Shown here: piece after piece, positions 8,752 through 17,696 of the stretch
How positions within the stretch are numbered: position 1 is the stretch's first letter
How the letters are laid out: every line of letters begins with the position of its first letter
NCBI GenBank assembly: GCA_910579925.1
Contig: CAJTVY010000013.1
Span: 13,928 to 77,927, forward strand
From: an uncultured Dorea sp.
Lineage (GTDB): Bacteria; Bacillota; Clostridia; Lachnospirales; Lachnospiraceae
DNA length: 64,000 nucleotides
Reading direction: 5' to 3'
Translations under genes and position numbers: made by a program
Notes under the pieces: generated by a model
Told to the model about the DNA's origin: nothing
The model's input: only the letters and a program-made list of their open reading frames with translations
The model's database searches: none

Positions 8752-9612
8752 TTACTTTGCTTTTAGAGACGAATACATCGCAACGCTTAGAATGACAGCT
8801 CCGCCCAACAGTTCCCGTCCGCTTGGAATTTCCCCAAGGAACAACAATGCATAGACAATCCCATAGACGGTTTCCATTCCTGATACAATCCCGGCGGTCT
8901 GTGCCTTTACGCTTTTTTGAGCGGTCACGTACAGAGAATGTGCAAAAGCTGTACAGATAAATCCTACGAAAGCGACTCCCGCAAAATCCTGCGGCCGCCA
9001 TGTTGTCCTTACGAGAAACAGAGCCGGAAGAAGTACGATGGCGGCAGAACCTTGTTCGTAGAGGCAGATGGTACGGGCGGCATACCGGGATGAAAAATAC
9101 CGGTTTGCCAGTGTCAGAATCGCATAGGTAAGACTACAGATCATGCCCCAGATAATCCCGATGGTGGTGTGGTTCGCCATGGAAAACTCTGGTATTGTAA
9201 TGAGCACGCCGATAAACAGAATGACTGCGCTGAAAATACTCTGTCTGCGTATCTTCTCATGGAATACGACTGGCTCAATGAATGTTAGGAACAGTGGAAA
9301 CGTGGAGAACGTGATTGTCCCGATTGCCACTGTCGACACCTGGATGGACTGGAAAAATGTGGTCCAATGGGCAGCCATGACAACGCCTGTAAGAATAATC
9401 AGAAAAACGTCCTTTTTGGAATCAAGCCGCAATCGGTCCTTTTTCACGAGTGCGATCAGAAGCAGCAGTGAAGAAGAGCAGACCACTCTTCCAAGGGCAA
9501 CCATGACGGCGGAAACTTCTACGAACTGTGCGACGACTCCCGCCAGCCCGAAAAGCATGACGGCAATATGTAAGTATAGGATATTTTTATTAAAATGTGT
9601 TTGTGTTTCCAT
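8752..9612 (-). CDS. EamA/DMT-family transporter
   Basis: Drug/metabolite superfamily permease of 286 aa with about ten hydrophobic helices arranged as two EamA repeats. The end of the second repeat, GMETVYGIVYALLFLGEIPS, is the typical glutamate- and proline-containing helix pair. Substrates in this family range from amino acids to nucleotide derivatives and none can be assigned here. It is a single gene facing the slipin remnant. The ATG at 9612 has AAAGGAG upstream on the minus strand. The gap 9613-9740 shows nothing else. Confidence 0.88.
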   Translation of the reverse strand: METQTHFNKNILYLHIAVMLFGLAGVVAQFVEVSAVMVALGRVVCSSSLLLLIALVKKDRLRLDSKKDVFLIILTGVVMAAHWTTFFQSIQVSTVAIGTITFSTFPLFLTFIEPVVFHEKIRRQSIFSAVILFIGVLITIPEFSMANHTTIGIIWGMICSLTYAILTLANRYFSSRYAARTICLYEQGSAAIVLLPALFLVRTTWRPQDFAGVAFVGFICTAFAHSLYVTAQKSVKAQTAGIVSGMETVYGIVYALLFLGEIPSGRELLGGAVILSVAMYSSLKAK

Positions 9613-9740
9613 TGTAATGGCTCACTCCTTTTTATGTGTATCTGACAAGGTATATTATAGAGATGGAGAGGAAAATGTCAATATGGAGCGGGAAGATCGG
9701 ACGAAATTCTGATTTATCTATACAAATCTCTTAAACTAGG

Positions 9741-9768
9741 TTATCGTGCCAGTTCTGCAAGTCGATAT
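9741..9768 (+). promoter_or_regulatory. Sigma-D-like promoter (TTAT-N16-GTCGATAT)
   Basis: -35 TTAT (9741-9744), 16 nt, -10 GTCGATAT (9761-9768), 62 nt ahead of the unknown gene at 9831. Compare the flagellar consensus TAAA-N15-GCCGATAT. Confidence 0.55.
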
Positions 9769-9830
9769 ATAATATGAATATTGTACCCGGCGTTTTGAGT
9801 GAGCATTTAGTATAGAAGGAGGTCGTAACT

Positions 9831-10790
9831 ATGAGTCAGTGTACCTGTTTTCATTCTACGGGGTTTCAGCCGATTACCCCATGGAAGGATAAGATTTCTT
9901 CCGCACAGATGGAACAGATCAAGAAAAATTTTGCATCTGTGAAACCGATGAAGGAAGAGCCGCTTGCGCTTCCCAAGGAGGCTTCTTCTGCGACGCCGGC
10001 CAGACGATCTCCGGTAGTAATTGAGAGAGGCCCTGTGACGCCGTTCCATACGGGATATGCCAGAATCGATAACGTGATTACAGATGCGTTAAGGGGCAAG
10101 AGCCAGGAATTGAAAGACAGTGTCTATGATATTATCTGGAATGATTTTCTTCCGAACCATGTTCATGGTGTGGAGGAGAAGGACCGGCTGGCCAGGATTA
10201 GTTTAGGCATTGAGAAGGCAGAGTATCTTGCGGGTCAGTTCATGGATGAAAAGACGAAAGGTTCTTTCATGGAGGCGATGCGTTCCATTGCCAGGATTGG
10301 TATGGAAGGGAAACGAGTAGGATCCTGTGATATGGAGTACCAGGTAAAGCATGCGATCTGTCTGGATGGAAATGGTTACGTGCGTGAAGACAGCATGGGA
10401 GTGGTTAATTATGCCATGGAAAAGTATGATTCCCGGTCGTATGCGGCGTATCAGAAGCTGCTTGATTCATCTGGTAAAGATACAGAAGAGTCGGCCATGT
10501 TCGCCATGCGGTGGATGCTTAAGAATATTGACCTGGTAGCCGCCGGCAGGCCGGGATATCAGAAATATCAGGATAAGCAGTATGAAAAATTGTACCAGGT
10601 AAAGCTGGATCGCACGTTTTCCGGCGCGGATACCAGTAGTAAGGAAAAGTTTCTTGCATCTATCAAAGAGAAGCTTATGGCGAACCGGGAACTGCAGCTT
10701 GATTTTTTTATGGATCAGATTGCCCAGATGACAAAGGGACCAGGCGGATATCTGGTCGGCAGGAGGATGGTTCTGTCTGGACGGGCGTAG
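9831..10790 (+). CDS. Unknown soluble protein, probable flagellar regulon member
   Basis: I do not recognise the family. The 319-residue product has no signal peptide or membrane helix. The first 70 residues are low in structure and Pro/Lys/Glu-rich with a Cys pair at CTCF. The rest is mostly helical and acidic/basic mixed, with a run of helices from about residue 85 to the end. It carries a strong ribosome binding site (AGAAGGAGG) and a sigma-D-like promoter 62 nt upstream, the same arrangement as the other unknown gene at 15151. From promoter type and position I infer a role tied to motility. A GC-rich hairpin lies downstream. Confidence 0.7.
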   Translation: MSQCTCFHSTGFQPITPWKDKISSAQMEQIKKNFASVKPMKEEPLALPKEASSATPARRSPVVIERGPVTPFHTGYARIDNVITDALRGKSQELKDSVYDIIWNDFLPNHVHGVEEKDRLARISLGIEKAEYLAGQFMDEKTKGSFMEAMRSIARIGMEGKRVGSCDMEYQVKHAICLDGNGYVREDSMGVVNYAMEKYDSRSYAAYQKLLDSSGKDTEESAMFAMRWMLKNIDLVAAGRPGYQKYQDKQYEKLYQVKLDRTFSGADTSSKEKFLASIKEKLMANRELQLDFFMDQIAQMTKGPGGYLVGRRMVLSGRA

Positions 10791-10866
10791 AAGTCCGGTA
10801 ACCTGGAATGGGCAGATTCCGTAACAGAGAAGCCGCAGGATGAACTGTTATAAGGAAACATTTGAC

Positions 10867-10904
10867 ATCCCCCTCTTTCTTGACAAGAAGGAGGGGGATT
10901 GTTA
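10867..10904 (+). terminator. GC-rich hairpin terminator
   Basis: Stem ATCCCCCTCTTTCTT with its complement (10867-10881, 10885-10899) and a very short loop, followed by TTGTTAG. The T-tract is weak. The rest of 10791-10990 shows no gene. Confidence 0.6.
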
Positions 10905-10990
10905 GACTGATATTGTAGCGATTTTCCTGGGCTGCAGACAGTTATTGCTGCAGACTGGTAAGGGTTGAACAGCGGGGAACGGATGGTTAT

Positions 10991-12094
10991 ATGGCAGAGG
11001 AAGGCAGGACAATAAAGAAAAATAAAATCAAACTGACGATCAGTATTACGCTGTGGGGGACAGCCCTGCTTTTAAGCGGGGCTGCCAGACTGTCGGGCAG
11101 TTTTGCCCAGTGGTACAGTACCCATGTCTATCCGCTGCTGGTAGGAAGTGTGGGACGGCTGATGGGATATTTCCCGGTTTCTGTGTCGGAAATGCTATTA
11201 TACCTTTTTCTGATTTATATGTTGGTATGGTTTACAGGGAGAATCGCCGGAAAGATTGCCTGGCAGGGAGCGTATCATGGATTTCTGAATCTGTTTCTTC
11301 TGGCTGGGGCGTTGTGTTTCCTGTATGTCGTAAACTGTGGGATCAATTACCATCGGGAGTCTTTTTCGGACAGTTCGGGGATTCGGATTGCAGAATATTC
11401 GGAAGAGGAGCTGGAAGAGGCGTGTGTCTGGCTGACCCGAAAGATTTCTGATTATAGCAGTAAGGTAGACCGGGAAGAGGACGGGGGCATGGCGCTGACA
11501 TTTTCAGCCCAGGAAAACGCAGTGAATGCAATGGAGAGACTGGCAAAGGAGTATCCGGAACTTACCGGATATTTCCCAAAACCGAAGGAGCTGATCAATT
11601 CGTGCATCCTCTCGGTACAGAATCTGACTGGAGTCTATTCCCCGTTTACGATCGAGGCGAATTATAACGGGGATGTACAGGATTATGTGATTCCATTTAC
11701 AGCCTGCCATGAATTGTCCCATCTGCGGGGATTTATGCAGGAGCAGGAGGCGAATTTTATTGCTTTTCTGGCCTGTGTGACATACAGGGAGGAGGCTTTT
11801 GCCTATAGCGGGTATCTGTCGGGATGGATTCAGTGTATGAACGTGCTGTATAAGACGGATTATGATACCTGGAAGGAGGTGCGCAGTCAGCTTCCGCCAG
11901 AAGTAGAGGCTGATCTTAAGCTGAACCGGGAATTCTGGGCCAGATATGACGGGGCGGTTGCAGAAGTTTCGAACAAGGTGAATGATACATATCTGAAGGT
12001 CAATGGTCAGAAGGATGGAGTGAAGAGTTATAATCGTATGGTAGATCTGATTGTGGCGTATTACAAAAGTGAAATAAAAGGAGGAACAAGATGA
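10991..12094 (+). CDS. DUF3810 membrane protein with HExxH motif
   Basis: A 367-aa protein of the DUF3810 family. Three hydrophobic helices occupy the first 120 residues (about 18-38, 68-88 and 97-115). The soluble remainder contains the zinc-peptidase-like motif HELSH at about 239 and a second acidic site in QEQEANFIAF about ten residues later, so a membrane-anchored metallopeptidase is plausible; that activity is inference. The next gene starts in the stop codon (ATGA overlap at 12091), so they form an operon. It opens with ATG 10991; a purine-rich site precedes it. Confidence 0.8.
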   Translation: MAEEGRTIKKNKIKLTISITLWGTALLLSGAARLSGSFAQWYSTHVYPLLVGSVGRLMGYFPVSVSEMLLYLFLIYMLVWFTGRIAGKIAWQGAYHGFLNLFLLAGALCFLYVVNCGINYHRESFSDSSGIRIAEYSEEELEEACVWLTRKISDYSSKVDREEDGGMALTFSAQENAVNAMERLAKEYPELTGYFPKPKELINSCILSVQNLTGVYSPFTIEANYNGDVQDYVIPFTACHELSHLRGFMQEQEANFIAFLACVTYREEAFAYSGYLSGWIQCMNVLYKTDYDTWKEVRSQLPPEVEADLKLNREFWARYDGAVAEVSNKVNDTYLKVNGQKDGVKSYNRMVDLIVAYYKSEIKGGTR

Positions 12095-12729
12095 GTAACG
12101 AGAGGCCGGTAAAGGAGAGGTCGTGTATTGACTGTGCTGTGAAGAACTGTGATAAGATGGATAAGACGTATCCAGATTTCTGCCTGACCACGCACATGGA
12201 CCAGGAGGTGTACAAGGAGGCAATGGCCTGTTATGAGGAGGAAGATAATCATAAGACCATGGTTGCTGCGGCAGAAGTGGAATATGAGCATTACTGCCAG
12301 TACACGAGAGTGGAGGAGATTATGGAATTTGCCCGTAAGATGGGGGCCAGGAAGATCGGGATCGCAACCTGCGTAGGGCTTCTTGCGGAAAGCCGTACAC
12401 TGGCGTCGATTATGAGATCGCATGGGTTTGAGGTTTTTGGGATTGCATGTAAGGCAGGGGCAACTCCGAAGACGTCTGTGGGCATTCCGAAAGAGTGTAA
12501 CGGAATCGGACTTAATATGTGCAATCCGATTCTGCAGGCGAAAATACTGAACCATGCGAAGACAGATCTGAATGTCGTAGTGGGTCTGTGCGTAGGACAC
12601 GACAGTCTGTTCTATAAATATTCGGAAGCGCTGACTACAACGGCAGTAACGAAAGACAGGATCATGGGGCACAATCCGGCTGCAGCTTTGTATACGGCGG
12701 ACACCTATTATAAAAAACTGAAAGAGTAA
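12091..12729 (+). CDS. DUF1847 cysteine-rich protein
   Basis: A 212-aa soluble protein of the DUF1847 family, found mainly in anaerobes and proposed to bind metal. The N-terminus has CIDCAVKNC, and further cysteines lie in CQYTR, IATCVG, ACKAG, KECNG, MCNP and LCVGHDS. The pattern suggests a metal or Fe-S site. The GVGLL-type segment KIGIATCVGLLAESRTL resembles a Rossmann-like turn. It is coupled to the DUF3810 gene by a 4-nt overlap and has AAAGGAGGA upstream. A hairpin shared with topB follows. Confidence 0.8.
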   Translation: MSNERPVKERSCIDCAVKNCDKMDKTYPDFCLTTHMDQEVYKEAMACYEEEDNHKTMVAAAEVEYEHYCQYTRVEEIMEFARKMGARKIGIATCVGLLAESRTLASIMRSHGFEVFGIACKAGATPKTSVGIPKECNGIGLNMCNPILQAKILNHAKTDLNVVVGLCVGHDSLFYKYSEALTTTAVTKDRIMGHNPAAALYTADTYYKKLKE

Positions 12730-12740
12730 GACGTAAAACA

Positions 12741-12783
12741 GGGGCTGTGGCTTAAAAGATATTTCATGCCACAGTCCCTTCGT
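12741..12783. terminator. Bidirectional terminator between DUF1847 and topB
   Basis: An 11-bp stem (12741-12751 with 12768-12778, one G-T pair). The plus strand continues TTCGTTG and the minus strand TGTTTTAC, so it can serve both convergent genes. Confidence 0.6.
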
Positions 12784-12793
12784 TGTCCGGCTC

Positions 12794-14989
12794 TTAGAGT
12801 TTGATCCCGGAGAGTGCATCTGCAAACGCCGTGTTGACGGATTCTTCTTTCTGGTTTTTCAGATATTTCTGTACGTCCTTCTTTGTGACGCCGGCCCCTT
12901 CTTTTTCCCGCCGGGCTTTGAAAGCAGAGAGTTTCTCCTTATATCCGCAGGCACAGACAAAGGTCTCTTCGTCTCCTTTCTTAATAAGTTCCATCTTTTT
13001 ATGGCAGTTGGGGCAGCGGGCATTACTTAATCGGGCCACTGTCTCCCGATAGCCGCACTCCCGATCCTGACAGACAAGAAGGCGCGCATTCTTGCCGTTG
13101 ACTGAGAGCATCCGTTTCCCACACTGGGGACATTTGGCATTGGTCAGATTATCATGATGAAAGGCGCCTTCGGCAGAGCGGATCTCCTCAGTTAATTCTT
13201 TCGTATATCTTTGGATCTCTGTAAGAAAGGCCGTTTCCTTATGTCTGCCTTTGGCGATGTCGGCAAGCTGCATTTCCCATTGCGCCGTAAGTTCTGGTTT
13301 CTTTAAGTCTTCCGGAACCAGGGTAAGAAGCTGTTTTCCCTTGGAAGTAATAAGGATTTCATTACCTTTTTTCTCAATTAGAAAGGAGTGGAATAGTTTC
13401 TCGATGATGTCGGCTCGTGTGGCAACCGTGCCAAGGCCGCCGGTCTCACCCAGGGTCTTTCTTGCCCGGGCATCCTGGGAGGACATGTACCGGACAGGGT
13501 TTTCCATAGCCGAAAGGAGAGAGCCTTCTGTAAATCGTGCCGGTGGTTTTGTCTTCCCTGTCTGAAGGGTGGGATTAGAAATCGGCAGATTTTCACCCCT
13601 TTTCAAGGACGGAAGGGACTGCTCTGCTGTCTGAAATCCATCCTGATCGTCTTCGTTTTCCTCATTTTCACAGAAATTATCCGCCTCATAGACGGCTTTC
13701 CAGCCTGGCGACAGAATCTGTTTTCCTCTGGCAGTAAAGTACTGGCCGGCTGCTGTTGCTTTCAGAGTGGTCTGTTCGTATTCAAAAGCCGGATAGAGGA
13801 CGCTGATGAAGCGGCGTACCACCAGGTCGTAGATCCTGCGTTCTTCGTTGCTTAAATGCTCCAGCAGAACCGCTTCTTCGGTGGGAATGATGGCGTGATG
13901 ATCGCTGACCTTCCTGTCGTCTACAAATGACTTGCTGGTCTTTAGCGGCGTTTTCAGCAGTTGAGGGATAAATTTCTTATAGGGGCCGGTATTGCAGGCT
14001 TTCAGCCGTTCTTTGATGGTGGGCACAATGTCCGTGCCGATATACCGGGAGTCTGTTCGGGGATAGGTGAGAACCTTGTGATTTTCATATAGGCGCTGCA
14101 TGATATTCAAGGTCTCTTTGGCGGAAAATCCAAAACGCCGGTTGGCATCCCGCTGTAGTTCTGTTAAGTCGTAAAGCCCAGGGGCAAAGGTCTTTTTTGC
14201 GTTCTTATGCACGTCTGTTACGGTAAGGGTCTGTCCCTTAAGACGCATACTAAGATCTTCCATAAATGACTTCTGAAAGGAATGGGGACTTCCGTTTTTT
14301 TCATGCTGCCATGTCCACCGGATCTTTCCCGCAGTGCATGTAAGCCCGTAGTATTCTTCTGGCCGGAAGCTTCGGATTTCTTCTTCACGCCTTGCAATCA
14401 TGGACAATGTGGGAGTCTGGACACGTCCGCAGGAAAGCTGGGCGTTGTACTTGCAGGTCAGGGCGCGGGTGGCGTTGATACCTACCAGCCAGTCTGCCTC
14501 GGCCCGGCTTCTCGCCGCATGGTAGAGGGCAAGATATTCCCGACCGTCTCTTAAATTCGCAAATCCTTCCCGGATTGCCTTATCGGTGACAGAGGAAATC
14601 CAGAGTCTTCTGACCGGTTTTGGGCATCCCGATTTCTCAAGGATCCAGCGGGCCACCAGTTCCCCCTCCCGTCCGGCATCCGTGGCAATGATGATGTCTC
14701 CGATATCCTTGCGGAACAGTTGAGACTTGACGTTGTGATATTGTCTGGCCGTCTGCTTAATGACGATAAGTTCCCACTTTTTAGGAATCATGGGTAGATA
14801 GGACAGATTCCATTCCTTGAACCTTTTGTCGTATTCTTCCGGGTCTGCCAGGGTGACAAGATGGCCAAGCGCCCATGTAACCACATACTGGCTTCCCTCT
14901 ATGGCTCCGGAGAGATTCTTCCGGCAATTCAGTACCCGGGCAATGTCACGGGCAACAGAAGGTTTTTCTGCTAAGATTAATGATTTCAT
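12794..14989 (-). CDS. topB: DNA topoisomerase III (type IA)
   Basis: Relaxes and decatenates DNA by single-strand passage. The 731 residues hold an N-terminal TOPRIM domain (LILAEKPSVARDIA and the metal-binding DAGREGE), the cap and gate domains, and the active-site tyrosine in YPRTDSRYIGTDI at about residue 313. The C-terminus has two cysteine-type zinc ribbons (CPQCGKRMLSVNG; CPNCHKKMELIKKGDEETFVCACG), as in Firmicute TopB. ATG 14989 has AAGGAG upstream. It is not obviously part of a mobile element; its flanks are chromosomal genes on both sides. It runs against the DUF1847 gene and shares its terminator. Confidence 0.95.
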   Translation of the reverse strand: MKSLILAEKPSVARDIARVLNCRKNLSGAIEGSQYVVTWALGHLVTLADPEEYDKRFKEWNLSYLPMIPKKWELIVIKQTARQYHNVKSQLFRKDIGDIIIATDAGREGELVARWILEKSGCPKPVRRLWISSVTDKAIREGFANLRDGREYLALYHAARSRAEADWLVGINATRALTCKYNAQLSCGRVQTPTLSMIARREEEIRSFRPEEYYGLTCTAGKIRWTWQHEKNGSPHSFQKSFMEDLSMRLKGQTLTVTDVHKNAKKTFAPGLYDLTELQRDANRRFGFSAKETLNIMQRLYENHKVLTYPRTDSRYIGTDIVPTIKERLKACNTGPYKKFIPQLLKTPLKTSKSFVDDRKVSDHHAIIPTEEAVLLEHLSNEERRIYDLVVRRFISVLYPAFEYEQTTLKATAAGQYFTARGKQILSPGWKAVYEADNFCENEENEDDQDGFQTAEQSLPSLKRGENLPISNPTLQTGKTKPPARFTEGSLLSAMENPVRYMSSQDARARKTLGETGGLGTVATRADIIEKLFHSFLIEKKGNEILITSKGKQLLTLVPEDLKKPELTAQWEMQLADIAKGRHKETAFLTEIQRYTKELTEEIRSAEGAFHHDNLTNAKCPQCGKRMLSVNGKNARLLVCQDRECGYRETVARLSNARCPNCHKKMELIKKGDEETFVCACGYKEKLSAFKARREKEGAGVTKKDVQKYLKNQKEESVNTAFADALSGIKL

Positions 14990-15076
14990 TTTCTCGAAAA
15001 CTCCTTATTTAGATCGCTTGCTTTATTCAACATAGCGGATTTGGATACGTTTGTCAACAGAATGGGCAGGAATATA

Positions 15077-15103
15077 TTATGAAAGTTGTTTCCAGGTCGA
15101 TAG
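15077..15103 (+). promoter_or_regulatory. Sigma-D-like promoter (TTAT-N15-GTCGATAG)
   Basis: -35 TTAT (15077-15080), 15 nt, -10 GTCGATAG (15096-15103), 47 nt ahead of the unknown gene at 15151. Confidence 0.5.
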
Positions 15104-15150
15104 TATAAGTATAGCATAAGGTTTTTTGGAAAGAGAAAAGAGGGATATCA

Positions 15151-16212
15151 ATGAAAGTAACGAACAGCAAAGTTTACTCCGATTCCCAGGTTACACGCTT
15201 ACGGATGGATTCACGAAAAGATATTGAAGATAATACTGCGGTTGAACAGTCAGATGCAGCGTCAATGATGAAATATCTGAAGCAGACATATAAGAATATT
15301 AATTTTAGTGTCACTTCTTTTGAAAACCATCAACAGATTTCCCAGTACGGTGCGGGGCAGACAGGAACGAATCATGTGGCGCTCTCTGCGGATTTATTGG
15401 AGAAGATGAGTACGGATGAGAATCTGCGCCGGCATGTGGAGAATATTCTGAACCATATGGACCAGTACCAGAAGTCGGCAAGCGTTGACGCACTGCTTCG
15501 GAATAAGGAGCTGGTGGGCATGGGGCTTGTGATCGGCGAAGACGGCCAGGTGTCCAGGTGGACGGCGATGAAGAAGAAAGAAGAGGAAGCAGGCAATACA
15601 TGGTGGCGGGATCAGAAGTCTACGTCTTTCTATGCAAATGTGAAGAAGAAGAGTCCGAAGGTCAGTTCTTACAGCTATTCTCACACGACCAGCATGATGC
15701 GGCTGGCAAGCGCAAGGAATGTGACTTCGGTAAAGGGGTTGATTTCTGCCAAGTATGGGGAGATCCAGCGGGTGAAGTCCCAGGTGTCTGAGCCGGCGGA
15801 GGCTGCCAGAATCGTGGGGAAGATTAAGGCCGTAATCAGAAGCGGCAACATCAAGATTGCAAGGCTTCATAAGGAAGAGAATCTTAAGCTTCGTCAGAAA
15901 GCGGCGGAGAGGAAGATGAAGGAAAAGCTGGCGCTACAGTTAGCCCAGGAATTGAAACGTAAGCAGAAGGCGAGGATGGGGCAGGAACATTGTCAGACAT
16001 CAACAGCCCATATGGACGATGTGATGCCGAATTCCTCCATGAACGACGAGCAGTTCAGACAGATGGCACAGCAGTATGTAGATTCCATGTCGTCAACAGC
16101 GCTTTCAGCGGAAGCGGCGGCATTGGTGGGAAGTGCGGCAGCCGGAGGAGTGAGTGTTGAGGTAATGTCTGCGCCTGTAACATCAGTGGAATTTATAGAT
16201 TGCTCGGTATAA
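15151..16212 (+). CDS. Unknown protein near the flagellar cluster (possibly DUF6033-like)
   Basis: A 353-aa protein without signal peptide or membrane helix. The opening KVTNSKVYSDSQV and the segment MKYLKQTYKNINFSV resemble short-opening proteins (perhaps DUF6033) seen beside flagellar genes in Lachnospiraceae; I hold that name only weakly. Residues 245-275 form a Lys/Arg/Glu-rich coiled coil, and the C-terminus (about 305-345) is Ala/Ser/Val-rich. It has a sigma-D-like promoter and GAAAAGAGGG before ATG 15151. It faces csrA and shares a strong terminator with it. The promoter and place suggest a late motility role; I infer no activity. Confidence 0.7.
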   Translation: MKVTNSKVYSDSQVTRLRMDSRKDIEDNTAVEQSDAASMMKYLKQTYKNINFSVTSFENHQQISQYGAGQTGTNHVALSADLLEKMSTDENLRRHVENILNHMDQYQKSASVDALLRNKELVGMGLVIGEDGQVSRWTAMKKKEEEAGNTWWRDQKSTSFYANVKKKSPKVSSYSYSHTTSMMRLASARNVTSVKGLISAKYGEIQRVKSQVSEPAEAARIVGKIKAVIRSGNIKIARLHKEENLKLRQKAAERKMKEKLALQLAQELKRKQKARMGQEHCQTSTAHMDDVMPNSSMNDEQFRQMAQQYVDSMSSTALSAEAAALVGSAAAGGVSVEVMSAPVTSVEFIDCSV

Positions 16213-16215
16213 GAT

Positions 16216-16250
16216 GAGGCTGCCGGAAAATTATATTTTCCGGCAGCCTC
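16216..16250. terminator. Perfect 15-bp hairpin between convergent genes
   Basis: GAGGCTGCCGGAAAA and its complement surround a 5-nt loop. The A/T stretches at the stem top and the flanks make it usable in both directions, ending the 15151 gene and the csrA transcript. Confidence 0.8.
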
Positions 16251-16293
16251 GTTATATATAAAAAAGGAGGAAACTGTAATAAAGACGAGTCAG

Positions 16294-16515
16294 TTATCTC
16301 TTTTTTAAAATCTCATCCAGCACCTGTCGAGAAGCTGTTGCGGAGGCCTTCTGGTTCTCGGCGGCAGCTTCTTTTAGTTCTGTCCGAAGAATCGGAATTT
16401 CTTTGGGTGCATCAATTGCAAGTTTCACCCAGTCTGTTCCGGCGTCTACGACAGTTAATGTGATATTCTGATTGATGGTAAGGGATTGTCCCTTGCGGCG
16501 TTGCAGTATAAGCAT
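16294..16515 (-). CDS. csrA: Carbon storage regulator CsrA
   Basis: Small dimeric RNA-binding protein (73 aa) that represses translation of flagellin and other mRNAs by covering their ribosome binding sites. The N-terminus MLILQRRKGQSLTI and the IPILRTEL strand with the RNA-contacting arginine are intact; the tail is longer and Ala-rich. It starts one base after the fliW stop, so the antagonist FliW and its target are translated together, as in Bacillus. The usual downstream flagellin gene is not here; the next gene is convergent. Confidence 0.96.
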   Translation of the reverse strand: MLILQRRKGQSLTINQNITLTVVDAGTDWVKLAIDAPKEIPILRTELKEAAAENQKASATASRQVLDEILKKR

Positions 16516-16516
16516 G

Positions 16517-16963
16517 TTATGAATCCTCCTTATGAACCATGTCGCCTAGTGCATGGCGGAACGTATACTCCGGCTGTTCGAGAATCACCTGTTTGGCTTT
16601 CCGGTTCAATGCGTTGACAACGAGCGGAGCTTTTAAGTTCACGGTTGATTCGGCAACTGAATCCCGGATTACGCTGATTACATAGTAGGAGATGTCCTCG
16701 GCAGAGTCGGCGCCAAGCTCACGCAGATCCTGTGCTGACAGAGCCGGTGCATAATCAGGGAAGATCCCAAAAGGGTTCATCAGTATAAATGAAAGTGTCT
16801 CATCATCCAGGCATTGCAGGGAGATCATAGAATCATCTTCCTCTTGAAACGGGATGGGGAGATACTTTGTATGAGATTCAAAACCAATCAGTCCGTTAAT
16901 AATGTGAATAGAGTCTGTGTCTTCATAAGAGACTGTTCCGAAATATTTTGCGTTTATGTTCAA
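16517..16963 (-). CDS. fliW: Flagellar assembly factor FliW
   Basis: Beta-barrel protein (148 aa) that binds flagellin and CsrA in a partner switch, releasing flagellin translation when hook assembly is complete. Recognisable parts are the opening with FGTVSYEDTDSIHIINGLIGFE, the middle FILMNPFGIFPDY and the end VNLKAPLVVNALNRKAKQVIL. ATG 16963 has TGGAGG upstream. A terminator lies between it and the DUF6470 gene, so fliW-csrA may also have a promoter of its own in 16964-17040. I see no clear box there. Confidence 0.95.
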   Translation of the reverse strand: MNINAKYFGTVSYEDTDSIHIINGLIGFESHTKYLPIPFQEEDDSMISLQCLDDETLSFILMNPFGIFPDYAPALSAQDLRELGADSAEDISYYVISVIRDSVAESTVNLKAPLVVNALNRKAKQVILEQPEYTFRHALGDMVHKEDS

Positions 16964-17035
16964 TGTAAGTTACCTCCAATAAGGTGTAGCAAGTGACACT
17001 GTATCAATTCATAGTATATCAATTGATGCTGATAT

Positions 17036-17066
17036 GTTAAAAAGTAAGGGCTTTTTAAGCCCTTAC
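17036..17066 (-). terminator. Terminator overlapping the DUF6470 stop codon
   Basis: A perfect 10-bp stem (17044-17053 with 17057-17066), 3-nt loop, then TTTTT on the minus strand. The TAA stop of the DUF6470 gene (17057-17055) straddles the stem-loop border. Confidence 0.8.
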
Positions 17067-17660
17067 ATCTATTGGTTCATAATTAGGATCAGCACTCGGC
17101 GGTACATAGATCGGTCCACCAATATATTCAATGACAACATCAGGACGCTGTGTAATGGACATCTCAATATTGCCGGGGATAAATTCAAAATTGCCGTTAG
17201 CCACTTTGAGGTCAAAATTTAATTTATCCATCTCATAATTGATCGTCAAATCAGCAGCTTCATAGTCGATATCAACAGGGGCAGAAGGGGTGAATCCAAG
17301 CTGGAATTCTCCGGTAGCAGGAGCTGTTCTCTGCTGCATGATCTGTCCGATTACATCCTGGCCGATATCTGCTTTCAACAGAAGCTGTCCTTCCTGTGCA
17401 AGCTGCGCCGTTGCGCTGTAAGCGGCTTCTTTTCCTGCCTGTGCAGTCTGAGCAACGTTTCTGGTCGGTGTAGGTACAACCGAATTCCTTGCCTCAGAAG
17501 CATCCAGGTTCAGTTTCACAGGACGACTCTTGATCGATAGTCCGCCATCATTACGGCTGATTTCCAATTCTGCCTTTGACCGGGAATATTCCAGTCTGGC
17601 ATTATTGACTTTCAGCTCATACTGAATAGGAACCGTTGTAATTCTGATGAGTTGATTCAT
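17055..17660 (-). CDS. DUF6470 flagellar-locus protein (YviE-like)
   Basis: A 201-aa protein in the place of Bacillus YviE, between flgL and fliW. It is beta-rich, with two similar segments: the N-terminal IRITTVPIQYELKVNNARLEY with a following LEISRN strand, and the C-terminal DLTINYEMDKLNFDLKV with EIPGNIEMSITQRPDV. An Ala/Gln-rich helical spacer (about 65-110) joins them. The end has VIEYIGGPIYVPPSADP. The family is conserved in Firmicute flagellar operons but its action is not established. GGAGGAAG precedes ATG 17660. Confidence 0.88.
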   Translation of the reverse strand: MNQLIRITTVPIQYELKVNNARLEYSRSKAELEISRNDGGLSIKSRPVKLNLDASEARNSVVPTPTRNVAQTAQAGKEAAYSATAQLAQEGQLLLKADIGQDVIGQIMQQRTAPATGEFQLGFTPSAPVDIDYEAADLTINYEMDKLNFDLKVANGNFEFIPGNIEMSITQRPDVVIEYIGGPIYVPPSADPNYEPIDVRA

Positions 17661-17696
17661 ATAAGACTTCCTCCTTTCTCATTCCTATACTTTTTA

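Noticed and set aside
12061..12825. Antisense frame opposite the DUF1847 gene
   Set aside because: Overlaps a recognisable family on the other strand and crosses the terminator.
12794..14989. topB as a mobile-element (ICE) gene
   Set aside because: No conjugation or relaxase genes are near; flanking genes are chromosomal and the gene shares a terminator with a host gene.
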